Positions 26,292-34,151 of a DNA stretch of 61,543 nt are shown here, piece by piece. Origin of the DNA: Clostridium sp. CAG:710 (GTDB taxonomy: Bacteria; Bacillota_I; Bacilli_A; RF39; UBA660); NCBI GenBank assembly GCA_000432595.1, contig HF996853.1, positions 1 through 61,543 on the forward strand, read 5' to 3'. The notes under the pieces are model-generated. The model was not told the DNA's origin and did no database searches. It was given only the letters and a program-made list of their open reading frames with translations. Made by a program: the position numbers and the translations under genes. Numbering within the stretch: the stretch's first letter is position 1; each line of letters begins with the position of its first letter.

Positions 26292-26576
26292 TTAATCCTC
26301 TACTGGATAACAACTAACTTGCTTCTTATCTTTTCCTAAACGTTCAAATTTAACAACTCCATCAACTGTTGTATAAAGAGTGTCATCTTTTCCTCTTCTT
26401 ACATTAGTTCCAGGAAATATTTTAGTTCCTCTTTGACGATATAGAATTGAACCTGCAGTTACTGTCTCACCGTCACCAGCTTTTGCTCCTAATCTACGTC
26501 CTGCTGAATCACGTCCGTTAGATGTTGAACCTTGTCCTTTGTGGTGAGCAAACAATTGTATATTTAACTTAAACAT
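26292..26576 (-). CDS. rpmA: 50S ribosomal protein L27 with cleavable N-terminus
   Basis: 94 residues. Begins MFKLNIQLFA-HHKGQGST. The first ten residues are the Firmicutes-type extension that must be removed by the Prp protease before the L27 tail can reach the peptidyl transferase centre. The next gene upstream is prp, consistent with this. The body (GRDSAGRRLGAKAGDGE, IYRQRGTK-type motif, GKDDTLYT) is standard L27. Two adjacent ATGs are possible; the second (26576) matches family starts and has better spacing from GGAGG. Confidence 0.97.
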   Translation of the reverse strand: MFKLNIQLFAHHKGQGSTSNGRDSAGRRLGAKAGDGETVTAGSILYRQRGTKIFPGTNVRRGKDDTLYTTVDGVVKFERLGKDKKQVSCYPVED

Positions 26577-26578
26577 CA

Positions 26579-26887
26579 TTATTCCTCCTCTATCTTTATA
26601 TTTTTAGGATAATCATTTGCTAATTCTTTTAGCATATTTAACATATTTAATATTAGATTATCAACTATTTCATTGTTCTTATTTACAACTATTATAAAAT
26701 TATCTTTTTTTTCTTCATAAGTAATATAATTCTTATCAAACATCATAATTGCATTTATTGTAGTTATCATAATAGATGAAGCACTACTGCAAACGATGTC
26801 TCTACCATAATCATCATATTCTGTATGACCTAACAAATTAATCTTTTTAAATTTATTATTTTCTTTTTTAACTATAACTTTTAACAT
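26579..26887 (-). CDS. prp: ribosomal-processing cysteine protease Prp
   Basis: 102 residues (YsxB family). The catalytic pair is visible as His21 in LLGHTEYDDYG and Cys33 in DIVCSSAS, matching the His/Cys arrangement of Staphylococcus aureus Prp. It removes the N-terminal extension of L27 (next gene). It starts three bases after rplU stops with no clear independent ribosome binding site, so translation is probably coupled to L21. Confidence 0.93.
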   Translation of the reverse strand: MLKVIVKKENNKFKKINLLGHTEYDDYGRDIVCSSASSIMITTINAIMMFDKNYITYEEKKDNFIIVVNKNNEIVDNLILNMLNMLKELANDYPKNIKIEEE

Positions 26888-26890
26888 TGA

Positions 26891-27193
26891 TTAACCATTA
26901 ATTTTTTCAATAAGAACTTTAGTGTATGGTTGTCTATGTCCTTGGCGACGACGGCTTGCTTTAGATTTTTGAGTATACTTAAAAATTCTAATTTTTCTTT
27001 GCTTACCATGTTTTTCTACTTTACCAACAACAGTAGCACCATCAAGATAAGGATTACCTACCTTTGAATCGATCATTAATACTTGATCAAATACAACTTC
27101 ACTTCCAGCTTCTTGATCTAATTTTTCAACATAGATTGATTCACCTTCAGATACGTAGTATTGTTTACCACCAGTTTTAATTACTGCTTTCAT
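26891..27193 (-). CDS. rplU: 50S ribosomal protein L21
   Basis: 100 residues beginning MKAVIKTGGKQYYVSEG, the canonical L21 start, and containing the RRRQGHRQPYTKV motif. An in-frame extension to 27259 is open but lies within the conserved L21 leader RNA. The AAAGGAGG site precedes the ATG at 27193. First gene of rplU-prp-rpmA. Confidence 0.97.
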   Translation of the reverse strand: MKAVIKTGGKQYYVSEGESIYVEKLDQEAGSEVVFDQVLMIDSKVGNPYLDGATVVGKVEKHGKQRKIRIFKYTQKSKASRRRQGHRQPYTKVLIEKING

Positions 27194-27290
27194 ATTATCC
27201 TCCTTTATATTTTCTAGACTCGCTATTAAGGTACTTATAAAGTTTCTAAACCTTTTCAATGCGGTTTGAACCCATAAAGGCTACAAACAT
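27194..27290 (-). ncRNA. L21 leader (ribosomal protein leader RNA)
   Basis: The minus-strand leader of about 95 bases shows the features of the Firmicutes L21 leader family as I remember them: an AACCGCATTGAAAAGGTTTAGAAAC-like core (27242-27267) and GCGAGTCTAGAAAAT before the ribosome binding site. It starts just after a good promoter and ends at rplU, so it probably mediates autoregulation by L21. The identification rests on motif memory and position. Confidence 0.7.
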
Positions 27291-27294
27291 TAAG

Positions 27295-27323
27295 AGTTTA
27301 ACATAAATTCACTAGATAGTCAA
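27295..27323 (-). promoter_or_regulatory. promoter of rplU-prp-rpmA
   Basis: TTGACT, 17-bp spacer, extended TGTTAAACT on the minus strand, with a start site that would begin the L21 leader. Confidence 0.7.
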
Positions 27324-27353
27324 ATGTTTTCAGGTATAATTAGCAATTAAACA

Positions 27354-27383
27354 TTAAAAACAATCCAACTTACCATTGGATTG
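27354..27383 (-). terminator. terminator of the micro-ORF transcript
   Basis: CAATCCAA - loop - TTGGATTG followed by TTTTTAATG on the minus strand, adjoining the last micro-ORF stop. Confidence 0.8.
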
Positions 27384-27413
27384 TTATATTTCAACATCAT
27401 TACTGCTAATCAT
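27384..27413 (-). CDS. candidate nine-residue micro-ORF (MISSNDVEI)
   Basis: ATG ATT AGC AGT AAT GAT GTT GAA ATA stop, with GAGGAG seven bases upstream. It begins within the end of the 51-residue frame and stops at the terminator. It is the last of four short frames on one apparent transcript. Coding is unproven. Confidence 0.3.
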   Translation of the reverse strand: MISSNDVEI

Positions 27414-27414
27414 T

Positions 27415-27570
27415 TCATCGCTCCTCTTTAATTAAATTAATTATACTTTTAATTATTATTATAAATATGCTTATTTCTTGTGACTTTATAAAAATATTTA
27501 TTATTTGCATACAGTCTAAGAAAATAGAAATGAGATGTTGATGATTTTTAATTATTCTTTTAAATTTCAT
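27415..27570 (-). CDS. small hydrophobic/amphipathic peptide (51 aa)
   Basis: Starts MKFKRIIKNHQH after a well-placed AAAGGTGAG site and ends IKEER. The middle (about 13-46) is strongly hydrophobic with repeated Ile-Phe-Ile patterns interrupted by single charges, so it may insert in or lie on the membrane. It resembles in size and composition type I toxin or signalling peptides, but matches none I know. A longer start at 27612 is open but lacks a ribosome binding site. Confidence 0.45.
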   Translation of the reverse strand: MKFKRIIKNHQHLISIFLDCMQIINIFIKSQEISIFIIIIKSIINLIKEER

Positions 27571-27658
27571 AATCTCACCTTTCTTTAGGCAAGATAATCC
27601 TAACATCAACATATAATAAATAATTTTATTCTAGCAAATAGTATGAACTACCTTGCCC

Positions 27659-27679
27659 CTATAATTGTTTTTCTAACAT
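27659..27679 (-). CDS. candidate six-residue micro-ORF (MLEKQL)
   Basis: ATG TTA GAA AAA CAA TTA stop, preceded by AAAGGGAG four bases upstream. GGGGCAAG right after the stop is complementary to CTTGCC just before the ribosome binding site of the 51-residue frame, so a leader-peptide arrangement is conceivable. Coding is unproven. Confidence 0.3.
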   Translation of the reverse strand: MLEKQL

Positions 27680-27728
27680 ACTTCTCCCTTTCTTATAGTA
27701 GGTAGGTACAACACTAAATATTTAACTA

Positions 27729-27803
27729 TTATATAAAGTTAATTAGAGTGTGATGCCATACACAAACTATACTGTAAATATTTCTTGTATTATAATTTTT
27801 CAT
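27729..27803 (-). CDS. candidate 24-residue small ORF with sequestered start
   Basis: Starts MKNYNTRNIYSIV after GAAAGGAG nine bases upstream and ends LINFI. It is the first frame after a near-consensus promoter. A nine-base stretch near its 3' end is exactly complementary to the ribosome binding region, so folding of the full transcript would hide the start site. Confidence 0.4.
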   Translation of the reverse strand: MKNYNTRNIYSIVCVWHHTLINFI

Positions 27804-27815
27804 ACTATCACACTC
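27746..27815 (-). promoter_or_regulatory. long-range inverted repeat hiding a ribosome binding site
   Basis: GAGTGTGAT (27815 to 27807, containing the ribosome binding site end) pairs perfectly with ATCACACTC (27754 to 27746). Four further pairs are possible into the start codon. Such start-site sequestration by a downstream segment is typical of tightly controlled small-peptide mRNAs. Confidence 0.5.
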
Positions 27816-27837
27816 CTTTCATAAATAATACAATTAC

Positions 27838-27866
27838 ATAATAAATTACAAATTATATTATGTCAA
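27838..27866 (-). promoter_or_regulatory. strong promoter of the micro-ORF transcript
   Basis: TTGACA, 17-bp spacer, TATTAT on the minus strand. The next annotated ordinary gene in this direction is rplU, which has its own promoter after an intervening terminator. Confidence 0.75.
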
Positions 27867-27895
27867 CCATTTTCTGTTAACACTATATTTATACA

Positions 27896-27922
27896 TTAAA
27901 AAAGATAGTTAAATAACTATCC
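27896..27922 (-). terminator. terminator of yneF
   Basis: GATAGTT - loop - AACTATC followed by six T on the minus strand. Confidence 0.8.
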
Positions 27923-27928
27923 ATTTAA

Positions 27929-28138
27929 TTACATATATTTTTCCATTGATTTCATCATTTGGTTAATTTGCTTTTGTGAAGGTTTTCTTCCCATCTGCAT
28001 CATTAATGCTTTAATCATTTCCTCATTTATTGGAGGATTCTTTTTTAAGTAGTTAGTCATAACTTTCTTTGCAATAAAGAAACCAATAACTGCACCTACT
28101 AAAATTCCTATAAATACTTGCAATATATCAAGCCACAT
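27929..28138 (-). CDS. yneF: YneF family (UPF0154) membrane protein
   Basis: 69 residues with one N-terminal membrane segment (about 5-25, containing GAVIGFFIAKK). The signature PPINEEMIKALMMQMGRKPS and the end KQINQMMKSMEKYM match YneF. The true start MWLDILQ at 28138 follows AAGGAGAG; an upstream GTG is less well placed. The gene lies next to the SirA-like gene and tkt, the same order as in Bacillus subtilis. Function unknown. Confidence 0.92.
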   Translation of the reverse strand: MWLDILQVFIGILVGAVIGFFIAKKVMTNYLKKNPPINEEMIKALMMQMGRKPSQKQINQMMKSMEKYM

Positions 28139-28183
28139 ATTAGTCACTCTCCTTATGTATCTATTTTACTAAAAATTATATGT

Positions 28184-28609
28184 TTATACAAGTATTTTTA
28201 TATTTGATAAGAAGAAATAATCATTATTTATAAAGTCACATACAAAGTAATTTCTATTATCTAATGCTAAAACATTAAAAAAATCCGTATAACTTTTATT
28301 AGTATTAATAAGTATATATGAATACTTAACTTTTAAAGCACTTACTTCATCTTTATATAAATTATTAATAATATGATTATCTTTCTTTTTTACATAAGTC
28401 ATTTTATTATGTAGTTTTAAAAATATGTTTTTATCAACCTCATCCTTATCTATTCTATTAGCTAATTGTTTAAACATATTAAACCCATATTCTAAATCCT
28501 TTTTCCTCATGTAATATAATTGATGCAGTACATTATATAAACTATTTGGAGTTTCCTTATATAAATCTACATATTCACTTCTAATATCAAAAACATAATA
28601 AATTCTCAT
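28184..28609 (-). CDS. sirA: SirA-like protein (putative inhibitor of replication initiation)
   Basis: About 141 residues. The pattern IYYVFDIRSEYVDLY at the start, a helical middle, then YILINTNKSYTDFF and FFVCDF/YFFLS-type strands at the end resemble SirA/YneE by spacing. The gene sits between tkt and yneF exactly as sirA does in Bacillus subtilis. SirA binds DnaA domain I and blocks replication during sporulation. Identity to the family is low by eye, so the call rests on synteny plus pattern. The start at 28609 follows GGGTGAAGG. Together with the SpoIVB homologue it hints at a sporulation programme. Confidence 0.6.
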   Translation of the reverse strand: MRIYYVFDIRSEYVDLYKETPNSLYNVLHQLYYMRKKDLEYGFNMFKQLANRIDKDEVDKNIFLKLHNKMTYVKKKDNHIINNLYKDEVSALKVKYSYILINTNKSYTDFFNVLALDNRNYFVCDFINNDYFFLSNIKILV

Positions 28610-28658
28610 TTCCTTCACCCATAATAATAGTAATATTTATATAGTAAGAAAAATGTCA

Positions 28659-28683
28659 GAAAAAAGAACTACTTTAGTAATTC
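28659..28683 (-). terminator. terminator overlapping the end of tkt
   Basis: GAATTACT/AGTAGTTC (one wobble, two-base loop, so the top pairs probably open) followed by six T. The stem includes the last codons and stop of tkt. Confidence 0.5.
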
Positions 28684-30615
28684 TTCTATTTTATTTTCGA
28701 TATATTTTGCATCAAAATTATATTTATTTAATAGATCTTTATAATTTCCACTACTACCAAATGTATTCATTGTAAATAAATGAGATTCATCACTTACAAA
28801 CTGATACCAAGAATATGGAGATGAAGCCTCTATAACAAATGTCTTAGATTTATCTGGAAGTATATTATCTACATATTCCTTACCCATTTTTTTAAATCTT
28901 TCTATAGATGGCATGCTTACTACTCTTGTATCTATTCCTTTTTCTGTTAAAAGGTTAGCAACTTCAAGCGTTAATTCTGCATCTTCGCCAGAAGAAATTA
29001 ATATTGCATCAAGACGTTTTAATTCTTCTTTTAATATATATGCACCATTCTTAACCTCGCCTACCTTAGTAGAATCAAGTATATTAACCTTATTTCTACT
29101 TAAAACAATAACTGAAGGCTCTCTTGTATCAAATATAGATTTGTAAGAACCAAGTACTTCGTTCGCATCAATTGGCCTATAAACATTAAGATTTGGAATA
29201 CTTCTTAAAGATATTAATTGTTCTACTGGTTGATGAGTTGGTCCATCTTCACCTACTGTAATTGAATCATGAGTAAAAACATATATAACTGGTAAATTCA
29301 TCATTGCACTCATTCTTATAGCAGGTTTCAAATAATCAGAAAATGATAAGAAAGTAGATACAAAAGGTGTAAGTCCTACTAAAGCCAATCCATTAGCAAT
29401 ACCACCCATTGCATGTTCTCTAACTCCAAAATTAATTGTTCTATCTTCATAATCATTTAATTTTGCATAAGTAGATGAAGCAACATCAGCACTACCACCA
29501 ATTAATAATTTATAAGACTTAGCAATTGCGTTTAGTATTTTACCAGAAGTTACTCTAGTAGCTTCGCAATTATCATCCGGAATATCATAATATAAATCTT
29601 TTAGTTTAACACTCTTTTTAGGGTTATCTAATTCATTTAATATTTCTTTATCCTCTTCACTTAAAGAAGAAATTTTATCCATCCATTCTTCTATTTCAGC
29701 ATTACATCTAGTTGAAATATTTTCACTAAAGTAAGTACTTGCTTCTGAAGATATTTGGAATGGTATATCTCTTAATCCTAATTTTTCTTTAATTTCTTTT
29801 ACATCTTCACTGTCTAATATAGAACCATGAACCGCTTTTGTACCTTCAAGTCTTGAATATTTACCTATTGTTGTTTTAAATTCTATTATTGTAGGTAAAT
29901 CACTTGTTTTTGCTTTAATAAATGCATCATTTACTAAAGTTAAATCCTCAGGATCAGAAACAGTTATTACGTTCCAACCAATTGATTCAAATCTTAATTT
30001 AATATTATCAGTAAATGTTGTATTAGTATCACCATCAAGTGATATACCATTAGAATCATATAAAAGTATTAATTTATTTAGTTTTAACTTACCAGCAAGT
30101 GATAATGCTTCATAACTGATTCCTTCCATTAAGTCACCATCACCACATAATGCATAAGTATTAAAATCTATTACACCATCTTTTAATAAACTAGATAAGT
30201 ATTTTTCACCTATAGCCATACCAACAGCATTTGCAATTCCTTGGCCCAATGGACCAGTAGCACAGTCAACGCCTGGTGTTATGAGCTCTGGATGTCCCGG
30301 TGTAATTGAATCTAGTTTTCTAAACTTTTTTAAATCATCAAGAGTTATATTATATCCTGCCATATGAAGCGTAGCATACAAAAGCGCAGAACCATGTCCT
30401 GCAGACATCACAAATCTATCCCTATTTATCCAATTTGGATTATTTGTATCTATCTTCAAATGATTTTGATATAGTGTAGCAATTATAGGTGCAGCCCCAA
30501 GAACTATTCCTGGATGTCCACTTCCTGCCTCACTAATCATATCAATCCCTAAACCTCTAATATTATCTACTACTTTTTTATCCAAGGGATTTGCATCTTT
30601 TTTCTTTATTAACAT
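28669..30615 (-). CDS. tkt: transketolase
   Basis: 648 residues. N-terminal thiamine-diphosphate domain with SEAGSGHPG, MSAGHGSALLYATLHMAGY, and the CGDGDLMEG ... DSNGISLDG diphosphate/metal motif. Central domain with NFGVREHAM and HDSITVGEDGPTHQPVEQ, and a C-terminal domain. Transfers two-carbon units between sugar phosphates in the non-oxidative pentose phosphate pathway. Length is normal. It is separated by 27 bases from the small 30643 gene, and both probably use the promoter at 31076. Confidence 0.97.
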   Translation of the reverse strand: MLIKKKDANPLDKKVVDNIRGLGIDMISEAGSGHPGIVLGAAPIIATLYQNHLKIDTNNPNWINRDRFVMSAGHGSALLYATLHMAGYNITLDDLKKFRKLDSITPGHPELITPGVDCATGPLGQGIANAVGMAIGEKYLSSLLKDGVIDFNTYALCGDGDLMEGISYEALSLAGKLKLNKLILLYDSNGISLDGDTNTTFTDNIKLRFESIGWNVITVSDPEDLTLVNDAFIKAKTSDLPTIIEFKTTIGKYSRLEGTKAVHGSILDSEDVKEIKEKLGLRDIPFQISSEASTYFSENISTRCNAEIEEWMDKISSLSEEDKEILNELDNPKKSVKLKDLYYDIPDDNCEATRVTSGKILNAIAKSYKLLIGGSADVASSTYAKLNDYEDRTINFGVREHAMGGIANGLALVGLTPFVSTFLSFSDYLKPAIRMSAMMNLPVIYVFTHDSITVGEDGPTHQPVEQLISLRSIPNLNVYRPIDANEVLGSYKSIFDTREPSVIVLSRNKVNILDSTKVGEVKNGAYILKEELKRLDAILISSGEDAELTLEVANLLTEKGIDTRVVSMPSIERFKKMGKEYVDNILPDKSKTFVIEASSPYSWYQFVSDESHLFTMNTFGSSGNYKDLLNKYNFDAKYIENKIEELLK

Positions 30616-30642
30616 ATCTCCACTCTCCTAAGATATTATATC

Positions 30643-31047
30643 TTATTTAATTAAGCTTTTATTTAATACTTTTTCTTTTTCTATCATTCTTTTAATGTTT
30701 CTACCAGAAATTGAATTATCAAAATAATGATTATTTAATTTCTCTATTCTGTTATTATATTCATCAGAACTTATATCTGCGTTTTCATATTGAAAATATA
30801 ATTCAGATTGTTCAGCTTTATATCTATTTAAAGTAAACTCAACCAATTCCTCAGTTTCAAGATCACTTCCATATAAAAGATATGGATTAAAATATAAAGT
30901 ACCTAATATTCTAGTTCTATCTGTATCTTTATCTAAAAAGGATAAAACTGCATTTTCACTAGCATTAAAAAGAAGGGATAAATCTCCTTCTGTTATATTC
31001 AATCTTTTTAATTCTTTAGAAACATTACTGCTATTAACTATTGTCAT
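30643..31047 (-). CDS. hypothetical protein upstream of transketolase
   Basis: 134 residues, charged, probably helical. Residues 8-35 (LKRLNITEGDLSLLF ... AVLSFL) could form a helix-turn-helix, but this is weak. No family recognised. It sits directly behind a near-consensus promoter. A perfect 10-bp inverted repeat spans from the -10 end to the start codon, so expression is probably tightly controlled, possibly by the protein itself. Confidence 0.55.
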   Translation of the reverse strand: MTIVNSSNVSKELKRLNITEGDLSLLFNASENAVLSFLDKDTDRTRILGTLYFNPYLLYGSDLETEELVEFTLNRYKAEQSELYFQYENADISSDEYNNRIEKLNNHYFDNSISGRNIKRMIEKEKVLNKSLIK

Positions 31048-31077
31048 ATATATTCCTCCGTTTCTGTAGGAATATAT
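31048..31077 (-). promoter_or_regulatory. perfect inverted repeat across the transcription start and ribosome binding site
   Basis: ATATATTCCT - 10-base loop - AGGAATATAT, ending immediately before the ATG at 31047. One arm overlaps the -10 box by two bases and the other contains the AGG of the ribosome binding site. It can act as an operator or as a hairpin that hides the start. Confidence 0.6.
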
Positions 31078-31104
31078 AATACTATTTTAAGATAAAATTG
31101 TCAA
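31076..31104 (-). promoter_or_regulatory. sigma-A promoter of the 30643-tkt unit
   Basis: TTGACA, 17-bp spacer, TATTAT on the minus strand, beginning right after the nucleotidyltransferase stop codon. Confidence 0.75.
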
Positions 31105-31105
31105 A

Positions 31106-32002
31106 TTAGCTCCATAATTTTTCTGGATATATATTATTTTTAATCATTTCATCAATTGCAGAAGTTAATTCATTTTTATCTTCCTTATAAGTCATACCAT
31201 GCCATACAGCATCTGTTTTAAGTATCTTACATGTTACTTTACCCTTTTTAATCTGTTCAAACACTACAGTAGGTATTAAGTACTCACATGTATCTAGTGA
31301 ATCTTTATTTTCTTCTAAGAAACTTTTGAATCTCTCCTCAAGATAATCAAATATTTCAGGTTTAAACGCAAATAAATTCATAGATACCAAACATGAAGAA
31401 GGAACCTCAAATGGCGCTCTTCCATCAAGTGGAGTTGCAATTATTCTTGAACCATTTCTCTCAACTGAAGACTCAACTAATTCAGTTAAATAATCTCCAT
31501 TACTTCTACAGATTCCTCTTTTTACAGCACCATTTTCAGTTATAGTATTTCCAACATAATATCCAGCCATTGCATAACAATTACTATTATTGTTTTCTCT
31601 TAAAAATTCTGATATTACTTTATAGGCATCAAATCCATAAAAATCATCAGCATTTATTATGGCAAATGGTTCATTTACTACATCCTTACAACAAAGGATT
31701 GCATGTGCTGTCCCAAGAGGTTTAACTCTGGTGATAGGGATATTAATACCAGCAGGAACATTATCATTTTTCTGAAAAACATATTCCACCTTAATTTTAT
31801 CCTCTACTCTTTTTCCAACTGTTTCTCTAAAAATTTCATAGTTTTCTTCTTTAATTATAAATACTACCTTAGTAAAACCACATTTAATGGCATCATATAT
31901 TGAATAATCAATAATGAATTCACCATTTTTACCTACAGGTTCAATTTGCTTTAAACCACCAAATCTGCTTCCCATACCAGCAGCTAATATAACTAATGTC
32001 AT
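31106..32002 (-). CDS. sugar-phosphate nucleotidyltransferase
   Basis: 298 residues. N-terminal nucleotide-binding motif LVILAAGMGSRFGGLKQIEPVG, then FAIINADDFYGFDAY (metal-binding Asp) and a C-terminal WHGMTYKEDK. Belongs to the NTP_transferase family that makes NDP-sugars; the motif order is not that of classic GalU. It is the last gene of the cps regulatory operon and may supply an activated sugar for the capsule. The exact sugar and nucleotide are unknown. Confidence 0.85.
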   Translation of the reverse strand: MTLVILAAGMGSRFGGLKQIEPVGKNGEFIIDYSIYDAIKCGFTKVVFIIKEENYEIFRETVGKRVEDKIKVEYVFQKNDNVPAGINIPITRVKPLGTAHAILCCKDVVNEPFAIINADDFYGFDAYKVISEFLRENNNSNCYAMAGYYVGNTITENGAVKRGICRSNGDYLTELVESSVERNGSRIIATPLDGRAPFEVPSSCLVSMNLFAFKPEIFDYLEERFKSFLEENKDSLDTCEYLIPTVVFEQIKKGKVTCKILKTDAVWHGMTYKEDKNELTSAIDEMIKNNIYPEKLWS

Positions 32003-32010
32003 AAACCCTC

Positions 32011-33423
32011 CTATTTTTCATTAGATATTTTATTTATATATTCTTTAGCGCTCTCTACACTCTGTTCACTTGGAAACATAACATATAACTTTTGATGTGG
32101 ATATGAATAAGTAAGTTCCATAGAACCAGTACCAGTTACTTGAGTATCAAGTATTTCGTATTTAGTTATATCTTCTAATTCATATTTAATAAATGCAGTT
32201 ATATCCTTCATATCCATGTTAGTTGCAAATTTACCATCTAAAGAGTCAAGAATTGATGTATAATCAGTTACTACCATTGCACTCTTTGATAGTTTATTGA
32301 ATATTCCTTTTATTACTTCTTGTTGATTCTTAATTCTATGATTATCACCTTCAACGTATGAATGTCTTTCTCTTGCAAAACGTAGAGCACATTTACCATT
32401 AACTGTATTAGTACCAACTACGTATTTACATCCATCTAAACTCATTGCCTTATCAGAATATATTTCAATTGGTCCAATTGTATTAACAAGTGACTCAACT
32501 GTAGTAAAGTTTACTCTTACATAATAGTTTATATCTATTCCAAATAAATCTTCTATAGTTTGAACTACAGTATTAATTCCATATATACCAGCATGAGTTA
32601 ATTTATCTTTATAACCTGTTTTACCATGTAATTGAACATAATAATCTCTTGGTATTGATGTTAACAATACTTTATTAGTATTAGGATTAACTGTCGCAAT
32701 CATATTAACATCGTTTCTTGTGGTTTTATTAATTGTACCATAAGAATCCATTCCACTAATTAATACATTAAATGACGTATTTTTAATACTAACCTTTTTA
32801 GTTATATCTTCAACATTCTTAGTTATATCTATGGTTTTAAGTACTCTTGTTCTTTCACTAAAATCAGTATATTTTTCTTCTAAATCTTCTTTTATTAGAT
32901 CACTTACTAATATTGAATCAGTCTTAGCAGTATATAATCTATCTTTTAAAGAATCAATATTCTTAACGGTAGAGTAATTAAGTTCTAGTCTTATTTTAGA
33001 TAATACTTCTTGACTAGTTCCTTCATAATACGTTAAATTCTTACCATATAAATCAGATATCTCATCGTATTTAGATTCTTTCATTACAATTATATAATAA
33101 CTTGTAATTTCTTTTTTTATAGTATTTAAATTATTCATAAAATGTGTTGTTTTATTTAAATAATATATTCCACATGAATAACCAACTATCATAAGTATAG
33201 TAACTATATAAGCAAGGCCTTTAAATAGTTTAAAAACAATATTATCAGAAGATATAAACAAGAAAATATCTGTTATTATAGTTACAATATAACAAGTTGC
33301 AACTAGTAACATAAAATATTTATCTGGTATTACATCAATCTTCTTAAGTATAACTATAAATATAGTTGTAATTATAAATAATAGTATTCCTGCAATTATT
33401 CCTATAATATTTTTCTTTTTCAT
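32011..33423 (-). CDS. LytR-CpsA-Psr (LCP) family glycopolymer ligase
   Basis: About 470 residues: three membrane segments in the first 95 residues, an accessory extracellular domain (about 95-200), then the LCP domain (about 205-380) with LISGMDSYG, the Arg-Asp of TTRNDVNMIATV, TSIPRDYYV, and ALRFARERHSYVEGDNHRIKNQQ. LCP enzymes transfer undecaprenyl-linked polymers to peptidoglycan, here most likely the capsule. The GTG at 33432 is within the AGGTGG site, so the ATG at 33423 is preferred. Confidence 0.92.
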   Translation of the reverse strand: MKKKNIIGIIAGILLFIITTIFIVILKKIDVIPDKYFMLLVATCYIVTIITDIFLFISSDNIVFKLFKGLAYIVTILMIVGYSCGIYYLNKTTHFMNNLNTIKKEITSYYIIVMKESKYDEISDLYGKNLTYYEGTSQEVLSKIRLELNYSTVKNIDSLKDRLYTAKTDSILVSDLIKEDLEEKYTDFSERTRVLKTIDITKNVEDITKKVSIKNTSFNVLISGMDSYGTINKTTRNDVNMIATVNPNTNKVLLTSIPRDYYVQLHGKTGYKDKLTHAGIYGINTVVQTIEDLFGIDINYYVRVNFTTVESLVNTIGPIEIYSDKAMSLDGCKYVVGTNTVNGKCALRFARERHSYVEGDNHRIKNQQEVIKGIFNKLSKSAMVVTDYTSILDSLDGKFATNMDMKDITAFIKYELEDITKYEILDTQVTGTGSMELTYSYPHQKLYVMFPSEQSVESAKEYINKISNEK

Positions 33424-33432
33424 AATAACCAC

Positions 33433-34143
33433 CTAACTGACTAAAAAGTCACAATTTCTTTTTATTTTTTCATAGTAGTCTTTACCAGCTACTTTATTAA
33501 ACAATTTATCTATTTTCTTCCAATTATCAATAAGTGTTGTCCTATCAACTCTATGTAAATCAGTTCCAAGATAATCTACGTATCTATGTTTAAGCATATA
33601 TTTTAAAAGCTTTTCAGCACTATCTCCATATCTACCAATTATACTAGTATAATTACATTGAAATAGTACTTTTTCGCCTCTTAATTCATCAACCAAACTA
33701 TAATCATCTTGAAAATAAGTATATCTTTCAGGATGTGCAATTATTGGTAAATAACCAGCGCTTTTAATTTCAGAGATAATATCAAGAAGTCCTATTATTT
33801 TATTATGAAATGGAAGTTCAATGAGTAAGCAATTAGTATCTCCTAGGGTTTCTATATATCCATCCTCTACCAAATTTACTATATTCTCATTTATAAATAT
33901 CTCATTTCCAATAAATATATTTACATTAATATTATTTTTCTTAAGCTCATCTCTTATTATTTCAAGCTTTTCTTCCTTTATTTCATTGGGAGCACTATAT
34001 TCACTATCTTCTATATAGTGAGGAGTTATTATAAGATTATCAAAGCCTATAGAACTTAATTTTTTAATAAGTTCTATAGATTCTTCTAAACTCCTTGCTC
34101 CATCATCTATTCCATATATTAAATGTGAGTGTATATCTGTCAT
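33433..34143 (-). CDS. cpsB: CpsB/YwqE-type tyrosine-protein phosphatase (PHP family)
   Basis: 236 residues. Opens MTDIHSHLIYGIDDGA with the PHP metal ligands His-x-His, then ITPHY, NEIFI, IAHPERY and GTDLHR. Manganese-dependent phosphatase that removes phosphate from the CpsD kinase tail, controlling capsule chain length. Follows cpsD by eight bases. Confidence 0.95.
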   Translation of the reverse strand: MTDIHSHLIYGIDDGARSLEESIELIKKLSSIGFDNLIITPHYIEDSEYSAPNEIKEEKLEIIRDELKKNNINVNIFIGNEIFINENIVNLVEDGYIETLGDTNCLLIELPFHNKIIGLLDIISEIKSAGYLPIIAHPERYTYFQDDYSLVDELRGEKVLFQCNYTSIIGRYGDSAEKLLKYMLKHRYVDYLGTDLHRVDRTTLIDNWKKIDKLFNKVAGKDYYEKIKRNCDFLVS

Positions 34144-34151
34144 TATTTCAC

